From Desulfobacterales bacterium (GTDB lineage Bacteria; Desulfobacterota; Desulfobacteria; Desulfobacterales; SURF-7), in contig JABHLN010000010.1 in the NCBI GenBank assembly GCA_018693105.1, positions 1-53,799 on the forward strand: 53,799 bases of DNA. The letters run 5' to 3'. Shown here in pieces: positions 29,077 through 40,738 of the stretch (position 1 is its first letter; each line of letters opens with the position of its first letter). The position numbers were made by a program, and so were the translations under genes. Below the pieces are notes generated by a model. The model had not been told where the DNA came from. It did no database searches and saw nothing but the letters and a program-made list of their open reading frames with translations.

Positions 29077-29796
29077 TTATTTATCCCCCTTCGCATTGAG
29101 GATATCCCTTTCTACAATATTTAGAAAATCAGCTGAAAAACTTTGAAGCTCGGATTCAATAACCCTTATTTTCTGTGTAAAATAATTGAAGGCAATCACG
29201 GCAGGGATGGCAACAGCCAACCCGGCAGCAGTTGCAACAAGAGCTTCGGATATTCCGGGGGCTACAACTGCAAGGCTTGCCGAGCCTCTTTGGCCTATTT
29301 GATGAAAAGAACTCATAATACCCCATACAGTACCGAACAGACCTATAAAAGGAGCTGTATTTCCGGCAGTTGCAAGAAAAGGAACCATCTGAACCAGCTT
29401 TGTAATCTCAGTGTTGATAGCCCTTCTAAGGGACCGCTTAATATTATCAACACCCTTGAATCTGGTATCAAAAGATACCTGCTCAGTAGAAGTAGCTTTT
29501 GGCGCTCCTGTATTGGTTACTTTTTTTAGTTCCGTGTACCCTATTCTGAAAGTCCTGGCTACAGGACAGGATTGAAGCTGCTTTGCCTCTGAAAAGGCAT
29601 CTGACAAATCGCGACTCCCCCAGAAGAAATCAATGAAATAAGCCGACTCATTGAGTGCCTTTCTGATGTAACGATATTTGATTAATATTATTGCCCAGGA
29701 CGAAATTGAAAAAAACAAAAGAATGATCATAACAAATTTTACAACTGGCCCGGCATTGTAGAACATCTGTATAATATCTATCTGGTCGGAAATCAT
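29077..29796 (-). CDS. tolQ: MotA/TolQ/ExbB proton channel family protein
   Basis: LATAGNTAPFIGLFGTVWGIMSSFHQIGQRGSASLAVVAPGISEALVATAAGLAVAIPAVIAFNYF. Confidence 0.94.
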   Translation of the reverse strand: MISDQIDIIQMFYNAGPVVKFVMIILLFFSISSWAIILIKYRYIRKALNESAYFIDFFWGSRDLSDAFSEAKQLQSCPVARTFRIGYTELKKVTNTGAPKATSTEQVSFDTRFKGVDNIKRSLRRAINTEITKLVQMVPFLATAGNTAPFIGLFGTVWGIMSSFHQIGQRGSASLAVVAPGISEALVATAAGLAVAIPAVIAFNYFTQKIRVIESELQSFSADFLNIVERDILNAKGDK

Positions 29797-30175
29797 TTAA
29801 AACTCCTGGTTTATATCTGTAAATGCAGGAAAATTTCTATTTAGGAAATCAGGTAATAAATCAAAGAAAAGTTATTAAATACCGCAAAATCATCTATATT
29901 ATCATATATTATATATCTGGTATTATTTATCAGGCATTATTTGTCTGATATTATTTGTCTGGCATTTTGTATTATTTCAAAGACTTCGAAAATATAATTA
30001 TACGAGCTTTATCGCAGTGTCAAGATATTTGGGTTATTCTTGCAACATTAAGGGGTCAAAAAAACATCGCAAAGGCTCCAAAATTCAAGCAATATCTGTA
30101 ATTTTAAATTGAAACATGCATAAACCTGTCTCAAGTGTTATTCGTTATATTATACAAGCAAGCCTTTGTATAAAT

Positions 30176-30215
30176 AAAAAACCCCCATACAAAAATATGT
30201 ATGAGGGCTTTTTTA
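30176..30215 (-). terminator. Intrinsic terminator downstream of groEL
   Basis: CCC-CATAC...GTATG-A-GGG stem flanked by A and T tracts, 25 bp past the groEL stop. Confidence 0.75.
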
Positions 30216-30240
30216 TTTATTTAAAACAGAGCCGGGGGAA

Positions 30241-31920
<1,680 letters not shown>

Positions 31921-31928
31921 TTATGTAA

Positions 31929-32249
31929 TTATTCAATAACTCCGAGAACATCGTCTTCACGCATAATCAGGTATTCGTCACCTGAAATTTTAACATCAGT
32001 GCCGCCATATTTACTAAATAAAATACGGTCACCAACCTTTACTTCAAGAGCAACTCTCTTGCCATCATCTCCAACTTTGCCGTTACCTACTGCTACTATC
32101 TCACCTTCAGCCGGTTTTTCTTTAGCAGTATCAGGTATGATAATACCGCCTTTAGTCGTTGATTCTTCTTCAACACGTTTTACGATAATTCGATCCTGCA
32201 ATGGTCTGATTTTCATCTTTCTTTCTCCTTTCATGATGCATATTGACAA
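31929..32249 (-). CDS. groS: Co-chaperonin GroES; first in-frame Met of the mature form likely MKIRPLQDR
   Basis: [46 protein letters not shown]. Confidence 0.97.
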   Translation of the reverse strand: MSICIMKGERKMKIRPLQDRIIVKRVEEESTTKGGIIIPDTAKEKPAEGEIVAVGNGKVGDDGKRVALEVKVGDRILFSKYGGTDVKISGDEYLIMREDDVLGVIE

Positions 32250-32577
32250 TCAAAAAATTAACCAACAATGGTAATTAAAAAAGTTTTCCAATATAACCAT
32301 CTGAATAAAAAAACAAATAATTATTCCATCAATGGATAATTCCTGTAGTCATGTAAACATATCAACAGTTTAGCGTAAGTCCATATCCGGATGTTCCATA
32401 TTATCTTAAGATTCTCCTAACAAAGAAATCTAAGAAAAAATAATCAACTTTTCAAATTTGTAAAGAGATATAATATTTTTTAATATCATATCTAATGACG
32501 ATAAACATAATTTCCCGGTTAGCCTGTCCGGAAATTTACAGCTCTATATCAATCAAAAAAACCAAAAAAAATTACAT

Positions 32578-32868
32578 TTAATCAGCTTTCTTGCTGTCTA
32601 TTTTTTTACTAACGGTTTTTTCTGTTTTCTTGGTATCAGTTGCAGAAGTTTCCTCACTCTTCGGTGGGGGAGCTGAAGAGTTTTTTGAACCATTTGCATA
32701 ATCGGTTACATACCAACCGGTACCTTTTAAATGAAAAGTGCTCTGGGATATAAGCTTATGAAGTTTCCCTGAACATTGTGAACACTTTTTTAAGGGTTTA
32801 TCTGAAATTTTTTGTATGGCTTCTTCAAAGCCGCCACATTCCGTGCATTCATATTCATAAATAGGCAT
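32578..32868 (-). CDS. FmdB-family zinc ribbon protein
   Basis: MPIYEYECTECGGFEEAIQKISDKPLKKCSQC. Confidence 0.93.
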   Translation of the reverse strand: MPIYEYECTECGGFEEAIQKISDKPLKKCSQCSGKLHKLISQSTFHLKGTGWYVTDYANGSKNSSAPPPKSEETSATDTKKTEKTVSKKIDSKKAD

Positions 32869-32959
32869 TGTATAAAAATCTCCGTTAAATCAAACTGTTT
32901 TAAAATAGGCAGTGTATTCCTGTTGTCAAGTTCAGGTTGACAGCTTTTCCTAAAAAAAA

Positions 32960-33487
32960 TCAATATATATGAGTTTTCCTCCATTTTTCATAAAATATCA
33001 GAGCATTGCCCAACCCGGAAAAGTTCTGCCGGCTTAAAATTTCATTGGTTTTTTCATGGACCAAAACCTCTTCCTTCATTTTTTCATCATCCGAAGCATC
33101 GAAATTCTGAAGATACTTGCTGAATCTCACAATATGAATCAGTTCATGGGCAACGATATAAAGTGCAAAAGAGAAAAGTTGCAAACCTTGTGAATTTCTG
33201 ATTGCTGAAAGGATTGAATGGTCCTGTATGCATATTTTATAAAAATCATATTTCGATGAACCAAGAGACATATTTTCCCGCTGCCCCATATAACGCATTA
33301 CCTGGGCAAAAGGGCCGTTTATTATCTCTGCCGGGAGGAGGTCTTCAAGAGTCTTTACGTCATACCTGTGACGAAGCCATTGATTTGCAGATATTTTATA
33401 AAAATTACAAACAAGCTCTTCAGCCATAGCTATGGAATTGTTTACAATCTCTATTTCTTCTGCATTAAAATGTTCCAGCTTTGCCAT
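32960..33487 (-). CDS. Putative metallopeptidase-like protein with HExxH motif
   Basis: ALYIVAHELIHIVRFSKYLQNF contains HELIH. Confidence 0.6.
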   Translation of the reverse strand: MAKLEHFNAEEIEIVNNSIAMAEELVCNFYKISANQWLRHRYDVKTLEDLLPAEIINGPFAQVMRYMGQRENMSLGSSKYDFYKICIQDHSILSAIRNSQGLQLFSFALYIVAHELIHIVRFSKYLQNFDASDDEKMKEEVLVHEKTNEILSRQNFSGLGNALIFYEKWRKTHIY

Positions 33488-33778
33488 TTAATTTTCACCG
33501 ACTAAAATATCAAATATTTTTAATAAATACGCTCAGACCTGACTTCGGAAGCCCGTAAGCCGTTAAAATTCTTCTCCAAAGCACCTACAAAGACCGTCAT
33601 TAGTTACGTACTATAATAGCCTGTATCCTGTTTCAATAACTCACTATATTTAATAAAAACATAACAATTATAAAAGAATTTACAATACTATTAAAAAAAA
33701 TGTGGACAAACAATAAAAAATTATGTTATTTATTAAACTTATTTTTAAAAACAACAATCTTAAATTGGAGGTGATCTG

Positions 33779-33877
33779 TTGGGTAGTGTAATTAAGAAGA
33801 GAAGAAAAAAGATGCGGAAACATAAACACAGAAAACTATTAGCCCGGACTCGTCATCAGAGAAGAAAAGGCAAATAA
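33779..33877 (+). CDS. Small basic ribosomal protein, bS22 / AURKAIP1-COX24 domain family (32 aa)
   Basis: TTG start after GGAGGTGATC: MGSVIKKRRKKMRKHKHRKLLARTRHQRRKGK-stop. Closely resembles mycobacterial bS22 (MGSVIKKRRKRM...KHRKLLRRTRxQRRK) as recalled. Below the ORF track length cut-off. Confidence 0.9.
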   Translation: MGSVIKKRRKKMRKHKHRKLLARTRHQRRKGK

Positions 33878-33907
33878 TATACCTCCAATATTTTTTTAAT
33901 ATACTTT

Positions 33908-33958
33908 AAAACAGAAAAAGCACCAGAGTTTGTCTGGAGCTTTTTCTGTTTTTTTTTG
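33908..33958 (+). terminator. Intrinsic terminator after the bS22-like gene
   Basis: AAACAGAAAAAGC-ACCAGA-GTTTG-TCTGGA-GCTTTTTCTGTTTTTTTTT. Also lies past the hflC stop on the minus strand. Confidence 0.8.
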
Positions 33959-33992
33959 TCTATTTATATCTATTTCTGTAAGATATTTAAGG

Positions 33993-34943
33993 TTATTTAA
34001 GATCTTTCAGGTATTTTAAAAGTTCAGAGTCTGTTGATAAAATAAGAGAACTGTCGCCATCAAGAGACTTTGCGTAAACATCCAGTGTCTTAACAAAAGA
34101 ATAAAAATCAGGATCTTTTGAATATGCGTCGGCAAATATTTTTGTTGCCGTTGCATCGGCTTTACCCGTTAAAATTTGAGCTGTTTTATAGGCCTCAGAA
34201 GTGATCTGTTTTAGTTTCTTTTCTTTTTCACCAAGTATCTTCTGGGCTTCACCTCTTCCTTCAGAACGGAATTTTTCCACAATCTGGACACGTTCGGCAA
34301 TCATCCTGTCATATACCGAGGCCCTTACATCCTCCCGATAATTAATTCTCTTTATCTTGACATCAACAAGTTCAATACCGAATTCTGCAAGCTTCGGTTT
34401 AGCCTGATTGAAAATTCTACTTGTTATTTCCGTCCTACCAAGCGCCACATGGTGTTCACGGCTTGCGGTTGCTTTAACCGATTTGGTATCTTTTATATCT
34501 GTTCTGGAATCCATTTTTCTGTCAGAATTTCTGACAGCCTCAATAATTTCAGTATTTGCAATAACATTTTTTACTGCGGTATCTATAATATCAGCCATAA
34601 TATCCGATGCATTTTCCACGGAAATAATTGTCTGAAAAAACAGTACCGGTTTATTTATCCGCCATCTGGCAAAGGTATCCACCCATATGTATTTCTTTTT
34701 TAAGGTCGGTAGTTCACCCTTCTCACCATCCCATTCCCTTAAGTTGGATGGAAATTTGTTCACCATATCTATAATCGGATATTTGAATTTAAGACCGGGT
34801 TCTTTTAATGTTTCACCGATTACTTTCCCGAACCTGGTTATAACAACCTGTTCAGTCTCATCAATAGTATAAGTGGACAATAATAATATAAAAACACCTG
34901 CCGCAAGAATAAAACCTGTTATAGTAAGCCACTTTGATTTCAC
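33993..34943 (-). CDS. hflC: Protease modulator HflC
   Basis: SPFH/band-7 protein: TIDETEQVVITRFGKVIGE...GEAQKILGEKEKKLKQITSEAYKTAQ. Confidence 0.93.
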   Translation of the reverse strand: MKSKWLTITGFILAAGVFILLLSTYTIDETEQVVITRFGKVIGETLKEPGLKFKYPIIDMVNKFPSNLREWDGEKGELPTLKKKYIWVDTFARWRINKPVLFFQTIISVENASDIMADIIDTAVKNVIANTEIIEAVRNSDRKMDSRTDIKDTKSVKATASREHHVALGRTEITSRIFNQAKPKLAEFGIELVDVKIKRINYREDVRASVYDRMIAERVQIVEKFRSEGRGEAQKILGEKEKKLKQITSEAYKTAQILTGKADATATKIFADAYSKDPDFYSFVKTLDVYAKSLDGDSSLILSTDSELLKYLKDLK

Positions 34944-36001
34944 TTTGTTACACCTTTTTTGCTTTCAATATTCAGTAAAGGCAGAAAGTTTTTCTGACTT
35001 GAATCAATCAGATACTTCTGGCCTATTTTTGGGAACACATCTATAAACATTTCAAGGTAAAGACGCCTTTTGGTAACATCTTTTGCCTTGGCGTATTCAT
35101 TATAAAGAGCCGTAAATTTTGAAGCTTCACCTTCTGCCCTGTTGATTCGATCAAGGGAATATCCTTCGGCAGCCCTTATTGTTCTCTCGGCTTCACCTTT
35201 TGCAGCCGGAATCGCCTGGTTATAATCCTTCTTGGCGGTTAATATCATTGTTTCCTTTTCCTGTTCTGCTTTGTTTACAGCATTAAAGGAAGGCTGTACC
35301 TTTGTCGGCACATTTGTTTTTTTCAATTCAAGGTTAACAAGCCTGATACCTGTTTCTGAATTATCTAGTTCTTTTTGAAGAACTTCACGGCATTGTGTCG
35401 CAATTTCTTCACGTTCATTTATAACCTCGTTAACACTCCTGTCTCCAACAACCAGCCTCATGGCGGCTTCGGAAAGGTCTCGCAAAAGCCCTTCAGCATC
35501 ATATACCCTGAAAAGAAACTTTTCAGGATCTTTTATTTTATACTGAACAATCCATGGAACAATAGCCACATTCAAATCCCCGGTAAGCATAAGTGCTGCT
35601 TCCATGCCCCTCCGGTATGTCACCTCACCCCCGGTCATCCTCCTGTCAGTGCGACCGGTAGTAACACCGAACTCGGTCCTTCTTGTTCCGTCAACATTTA
35701 CTATTGTCAGCTTTTCGATTCCGTTTGGCCACTTTAAATGCAGACCGGGATGAGTCTTTCGCACAAACTTACCGAACTGTTGAATCATACCGACTTCACG
35801 TAGTTTCACCTGGTAAACCATTGAATATCCTAAATATCCGAGTACAATCAAAATACTTAAAATAAACGGGCCACCAGGGAATTTAATATTCTTAATTTTA
35901 TTTCCCAGTTCTTCTAAATCAGGTGGTCCAATACCGTCTGAGCCCTGAGTTTTTTTGCTTTTCTTTTGATTTTCCTGAAGTTTTTCCCAATCCCAAGCCA
36001 T
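34940..36001 (-). CDS. hflK: FtsH protease activity modulator HflK
   Basis: N-terminal MAWDWEKLQENQKKSKKTQGSDGIGPPDLEEL, SPFH domain; 4-bp overlap with hflC. Confidence 0.93.
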   Translation of the reverse strand: MAWDWEKLQENQKKSKKTQGSDGIGPPDLEELGNKIKNIKFPGGPFILSILIVLGYLGYSMVYQVKLREVGMIQQFGKFVRKTHPGLHLKWPNGIEKLTIVNVDGTRRTEFGVTTGRTDRRMTGGEVTYRRGMEAALMLTGDLNVAIVPWIVQYKIKDPEKFLFRVYDAEGLLRDLSEAAMRLVVGDRSVNEVINEREEIATQCREVLQKELDNSETGIRLVNLELKKTNVPTKVQPSFNAVNKAEQEKETMILTAKKDYNQAIPAAKGEAERTIRAAEGYSLDRINRAEGEASKFTALYNEYAKAKDVTKRRLYLEMFIDVFPKIGQKYLIDSSQKNFLPLLNIESKKGVTK

Positions 36002-36266
36002 AATATTATCCGTTGTTTTGTTGTTTGTTTATGTACTTTAATAGTGCCCGAAAAAGAATAAGCGAACAAAAAATACCCAAGTAAAGAATATAGGTCTTTC
36101 ATATTCAAAAAAGTTAATACCACATGAACAGACTTTACCGAAATAATTTGCTTTAAGGCATATTAATCTTTTTACAGGCAGACATTATATGTTATAACTT
36201 ATAAGCTTACAATTTTAAGTTACGTTCTATTTTAAGTCAAGTAAAATCAGATAAATCAAGCAGTTT

Positions 36267-36351
36267 TGATAAACTGATAAAAAGCATAACCGATAGCTAA
36301 GCACTATAACACAGTAGATGGAGGTTTTTTATAACGCCATCAGTTTTATAT
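36267..36351. repeat. Family-1 repeat (copy h), central hairpin deleted
   Basis: TGATAAACTGATAAAAAGCATAACCGATAGCTAAGCACTATAACACAGTAGATGGAGG...ACGCCATCA. Confidence 0.75.
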
Positions 36352-36447
36352 CTTTTGATTTTTTACTCAAATTCCATTAAAACGAAAATCATTCAAAATG
36401 CTTTGTTGAAACCTTGATTTATTTGATAAATAAAAAATAAGAGATCT

Positions 36448-36759
36448 ATGAAAAAAAGATATAACAAGGAACCGATTCACATAAGTAATGTTCTGGATAA
36501 TTTTATTGCAAAACACAAAACCCGGACCGATACCGGAATGACCCGGATCTGGGACCTGTGGGAAAGTACCATTGAGGGCCAGATAGCCGAAAACGCTCAT
36601 CCAGCAGCTTTCAAAGGAAAACTCCTCCTGGTACATGTGTCAAGTTCCGTCTGGATTCAGCAATTGCAGTTCCTTAAGGTTGAGATAATGAATAAGATAA
36701 ATGAGGCTGCGGGGAAAGAACTGGTAAATGACATCAGGTTTAAGATTGGACCTGTTTAA
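36448..36759 (+). CDS. DUF721/DciA-like protein
   Basis: WDLWESTIEGQIAENAHPAAFKGKLLLVHVSSSVWIQQLQFLKVEIMNKIN matches the DUF721 pattern. Confidence 0.8.
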   Translation: MKKRYNKEPIHISNVLDNFIAKHKTRTDTGMTRIWDLWESTIEGQIAENAHPAAFKGKLLLVHVSSSVWIQQLQFLKVEIMNKINEAAGKELVNDIRFKIGPV

Positions 36760-36765
36760 TCTGCT

Positions 36766-37488
36766 ATGAGTGAATATACTACAGACACTTTTTTTGATGG
36801 ACAAATCAGTGTTACCCAGGAAAGTACCGGGTACCGTTTTTCTATTGATCCTATCCTGTTGGCGTGGCATGCCAGGCCTGCCCCTGGGGATAAAATACTT
36901 GACCTGGGAACCGGATGCGGCATCATTCCCCTGATGCTTGCATACAGAAACCCTGAAACCATTATTACCGGAATAGAAATACAACCCTCCCTTGCGAAAA
37001 CCGCCGCCCTTAATATTAAAGAAAACAACATGGGAGACCGGATAAAAAGCATCTGCTGCAACATGAAAAATATTAATCAAAGCGATACCGGGGGGCCTGT
37101 CGATTTGATTGTCAGCAATCCGCCATACAGAAAGACAAACTCGGGAAGAGTAAATCCAAATCAACAAAAGGCTATAGCAAGACATGAAATAGAAATCACT
37201 ATTAACGAGATTATGGAAACCTCCCGCAGTATGCTCAGAACAATGGGCAAATTCATTACCATTTATCCTGCAGAGCGTTCAATAGACCTCCTGGCTGCCA
37301 TGAGAAAGGCCGGTATTGAACCAAAAATGCTGCGAACAATCCACTCCTATGAAAATACTGAAGCTGTACTGATAATCGCTGAAGGTGTAAAAAGAGGCAA
37401 CCCGGGTATAAAAATCATGCCGCCTTTAATAATATATAAGGCAGAAGATGTATATAGTGATGAGGTCAAAAAGATGTACATCCCTTAA
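36766..37488 (+). CDS. tRNA1(Val) (adenine-N6)-methyltransferase-like protein (TrmN6 family)
   Basis: ILDLGTGCGIIPLML and NPPYRK motifs. Confidence 0.87.
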   Translation: MSEYTTDTFFDGQISVTQESTGYRFSIDPILLAWHARPAPGDKILDLGTGCGIIPLMLAYRNPETIITGIEIQPSLAKTAALNIKENNMGDRIKSICCNMKNINQSDTGGPVDLIVSNPPYRKTNSGRVNPNQQKAIARHEIEITINEIMETSRSMLRTMGKFITIYPAERSIDLLAAMRKAGIEPKMLRTIHSYENTEAVLIIAEGVKRGNPGIKIMPPLIIYKAEDVYSDEVKKMYIP

Positions 37489-37490
37489 AC

Positions 37491-37645
37491 TTGATGGCGT
37501 CGTAGAAAGTCTCCATCTACTACGTTATATCGGTTGACCAGAAGTTCAACATACTACATGTATGCTTTCACTCCTGATCAACCGATATGTCTTGTATATG
37601 AAGATTTCTACTTAGCCATCGATTATACTTTTTATGAGTTCATCA
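37491..37645. repeat. Family-1 repeat (copy i), between trmN6-like and DUF1015 genes
   Basis: TTGATGGCGTCGTAGAAAGTCTCCATCTAC...TTATACTTTTTATGAGTTCATCA. Confidence 0.9.
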
Positions 37646-37679
37646 AACTTGATAGCGTCGTGAAAGTCAGCTTGGGATG

Positions 37680-37901
37680 GCAAAGTAAAAAGTTCAAGAT
37701 CAAGGCGTCGCAAATCCCGAGGAATGAGACGTGCTTATCGTACACCGCAATGACGTGGGATGAAGCGCAACGAATAAATTGGACTTTATAGCAAAGTAAA
37801 AAGTTCAAGATCAAGGCGTCGCAAATCCCGAGGAATGAGGTGTACTTATCGTACACCGCAATGACGAGGGATGAAGCGCAACGCAGATATTGGACTTTTT
37901 A
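37680..37901. repeat. Family-3 palindromic repeat, tandem duplication of a 111-bp unit
   Basis: GCAAAGTAAAAAGTTCAAGATCAAGGCGTCGCAAATCCCGAGGAATGAG... begins at 37680 and again at 37791. Apical hairpin GGTGTAC-TTATC-GTACACC. Confidence 0.85.
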
Positions 37902-37906
37902 CACTG

Positions 37907-39232
37907 CTATTCCAGAGTATTCATTACCTGACCGGTTATAGCCTTTGGATAAAAATATGTGGTCTTTCGAGGCATCACCTGCCCCTGTTCGGCAATATTT
38001 TTGACCTGTTCAATTTTTGTGGAATTCAGGATAAAAGCTATATCACATTTGCCAGAGTCCACGGCGTCTATCGCATGACTATCAACACTTGAATAGGAAA
38101 TCAGCTTTTCATTATCCAGCATAGCCTGATCAAAACCTAATATATCCATCATACATAATCGTGTAAGAACTGTAACATCAAGCATTAACAATGATTCAGG
38201 CATTTCATCTGCATATTTCATTTCCATTATTCCGGGCTTTAATGAAATAATATAAAATATTTTCCTATTCTTGATATAAACACCAATTGTATTCTTATCT
38301 GAATTTGACCTCAGCGAAGAAATAAAATCTGATCTTGCCTTTTCAGGACCCATGTCAATTAGGGAAATCTCTGAAATATCAAAATATTCTTTTGCATTTT
38401 CAATAAACATTTCAAGTTTTGAATCAGGTATATCATGAAGCATGCGATGTGCGGGGAGCACAACCATGCCCGGATCTTCCATACTGCAAAGATACATCAT
38501 TACATAATTTGCAGGATGCTCTTCATTAAAAGCAGGATCTGTTTCGGATAAAAATTTGCGATAATTAAGTGATGTTTCATACCTGTGATGACCATCTGCG
38601 ATATAAAGTTTTTTATTTTCCATGGCATTAGAAACAAAATCACGCACATCGGGATCCGATATCCTCCACATCATATGTTTCTCGCCTTTATCACTTTCTA
38701 TATCCATATCAGGCTGTTTGCCTGATATACTATCTATCAATGTTTTAAGTATATTACCAGTATCAGAATAAAGAGAAAATATAGGGCTGAAATTAGCCTT
38801 GCAGATTTTAAAAAGTTCAAGCCTTTCGGATTTTACCTTTGAAAAGGTCTTCTCGTGTGGGAGTACAATACCCTCGTCAAAAGGTACAATCCCCACAAGC
38901 GCTATAAGACCGAAACGTGTAACCTTCTTTTTTTCCAGCTCAAATTCAACCGAAGTCAAATAAAATGCATTGGAGTCATCACGTGACAGGATGTCTTCCG
39001 AGATCCAGTCATTAAAATATCCGGCTGCTCTTGTGTGAGGATTATTTTCTTTTGTATCTTCTTCTGTTTTTTCCCCAAGAATAAGGCGAACGATATTATT
39101 CGGGTGTCGATTATGCAGCGCCTTATGCTCCTCTTGTGAGATTACATCATATGGCGGAGCAACGACATCTGCCAGATTACTAATTTTTTCCGGATTATAT
39201 AAAATACCTTTGAATGGAACAACTTCAGCCAT
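37907..39232 (-). CDS. DUF1015 family protein
   Basis: MAEVVPFKGILYNPEKISNLADVVAPPYDVISQEEHKALHNRHPNNIVRLILG; IADGHHRYETSLNYR. Confidence 0.93.
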   Translation of the reverse strand: MAEVVPFKGILYNPEKISNLADVVAPPYDVISQEEHKALHNRHPNNIVRLILGEKTEEDTKENNPHTRAAGYFNDWISEDILSRDDSNAFYLTSVEFELEKKKVTRFGLIALVGIVPFDEGIVLPHEKTFSKVKSERLELFKICKANFSPIFSLYSDTGNILKTLIDSISGKQPDMDIESDKGEKHMMWRISDPDVRDFVSNAMENKKLYIADGHHRYETSLNYRKFLSETDPAFNEEHPANYVMMYLCSMEDPGMVVLPAHRMLHDIPDSKLEMFIENAKEYFDISEISLIDMGPEKARSDFISSLRSNSDKNTIGVYIKNRKIFYIISLKPGIMEMKYADEMPESLLMLDVTVLTRLCMMDILGFDQAMLDNEKLISYSSVDSHAIDAVDSGKCDIAFILNSTKIEQVKNIAEQGQVMPRKTTYFYPKAITGQVMNTLE

Positions 39233-39474
39233 TATTTTTTCCCCTGATACTATGCAAGATTGATGTTTCCGTAAAACGCATAACTGATTTTTAAGTATAA
39301 ATCTTCATATAAAATGCATAGAAATTGATGAAGACTTTTTTACAACATCAATAAAATTAAAAACATCGCAATTGATACTAAAAAGTATTTTTTTATTCAA
39401 GAAAAATAATAAAGAAGATTATTGACAGTACATGCAAAAAAAATATAATTACCTCTTTTTAGTGTTCATGTTTA

Positions 39475-39567
39475 GGAGAGGTGGCCGAGAGGCTGAAGGC
39501 TCCGCTCTCGAAAAGCGGTATCCTGTCAAAAACGGGATCGTGGGTTCGAATCCCACCCTCTCCGCCA
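39475..39567 (+). tRNA. tRNA-Ser (anticodon CGA) with encoded CCA
   Basis: GGAGAGG...CCTCTCCGCCA acceptor, anticodon arm CCGCT-CTCGAAA-AGCGG, long variable arm, T arm GTGGGTTCGAATCCCAC. Confidence 0.96.
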
Positions 39568-39587
39568 TATAAATACATGTAATCATT

Positions 39588-40274
39588 TCAAGAAGTATTC
39601 TCTTTAAACCCTTCCCAGAGAGTAATATTTTCCACGGCTTCCCGGGGTGTTTCAATGTTGTTGGCAGGAAAATCCCAGTTGGGGTAGCCTATGGCAATAG
39701 CCATAATGATGCGTTTTTTTTCTGGTATCTCTAACATTTCGTACAATATCTCCGGAAACGCAACTCCTTGACCCTCGATACAGGTTCCAAGATCGTATTC
39801 AAGTGCCATCAAACAAATCGTTTGCATAAGCCCGCCGATTTCAAGTTGCACTTGCTCAGCCGGGAGTGATTTGTCGGAGAGCAGAATTATGACAGCCGGG
39901 GCATTGAAATACCTGAATCCTCTTTCCATCCATATTCGTCGTTTCTCTTTGTCCTCTCTTTCAATATCCATCAGGCGAAACAACTCTCTGGCCAGATCGA
40001 CTTGCCGTTTAAGGTATGGACTGTCAGGTGGCAGTGTACTAGTTTTTCCTAGTGAAGACCCGGAGGAGTAAAGCCGTTGCACATTCGCTTCTTTAATTTT
40101 ATCAAGCAGATGGCCTGTGATGACTGCAAATTCCCATGGTTGTCTGTTGACGCCGGAAGGTGCGAGAACTGCCGTTGTTAAGATCTCTTTAATTACCTTC
40201 CGGGGAACTGGATCAGTTTTAAAATCCCGAATACTTTTACGTGTTTTGATTGCGTTGACAAGTTCCATTGGCAT
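39588..40274 (-). CDS. Nitroreductase family protein
   Basis: ELVNAIKTRKSIRDFKTDPVPRKVIKEILTTAVLAPSGVNRQPWEF. Confidence 0.92.
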   Translation of the reverse strand: MPMELVNAIKTRKSIRDFKTDPVPRKVIKEILTTAVLAPSGVNRQPWEFAVITGHLLDKIKEANVQRLYSSGSSLGKTSTLPPDSPYLKRQVDLARELFRLMDIEREDKEKRRIWMERGFRYFNAPAVIILLSDKSLPAEQVQLEIGGLMQTICLMALEYDLGTCIEGQGVAFPEILYEMLEIPEKKRIIMAIAIGYPNWDFPANNIETPREAVENITLWEGFKENTS

Positions 40275-40427
40275 ACTCCTATTAAGGCATTCAATTCATT
40301 ATAATTTATTGGAGTCTGAAAAACCTGGTCCCTGATACCTAATGTATCGTCACGTAAAAAACCAAGGAGTCGAGTCTTGAATCTTGAAAGACTGAGCTTA
40401 CCACCAAGATCATTAATTTTTCCATCA

Positions 40428-40578
40428 TTTTTATCTTTTGCTATAGTTTTTTGCAACTCTGCGAACTGCATGAGATAATGCTGGTTCACTTACACCGAAT
40501 CATTCACCAATATTTTTAAGTTTTTCTGATGTGTATCGATGAGATAAATACTGTTTTACATTTCTGGGCTGTCTGTCA
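40428..40578 (-). pseudogene. Decayed C-terminal fragment of a RAYT-type transposase (DnaA-like HTH tail)
   Basis: Minus-strand reading PRNVKQYLSHRYTSEKLKNIGE*FGVSEPALSHAVRRVAKNYSKR has an internal stop and resembles the C-terminal HTH of REP-associated transposases. Confidence 0.5.
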
Positions 40579-40738
40579 TTTTAATATTCGTGGAAGATGG
40601 AAGACCAGGATAATTTACCCTTAACGGTCTTGCCATAATAATCCCTATATAAAGCCTGTTACACTATTCAAGTTTCAAGACTTGATAATCATATAAAGGA
40701 TATTGAACATATGATATGTTTACTTCGATTGTTTTTCT

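Noticed and set aside
29895-29970. Short tandem-like GGCATTATTTGTCTGATATTATTTGTCTGG segment
   Set aside because: Short, imperfect, AT-rich repetition without clear function; low information.
32250-32577. CIRCE/HrcA operator upstream of groES
   Set aside because: I could not find TTAGCACTC-N9-GAGTGCTAA in this region.
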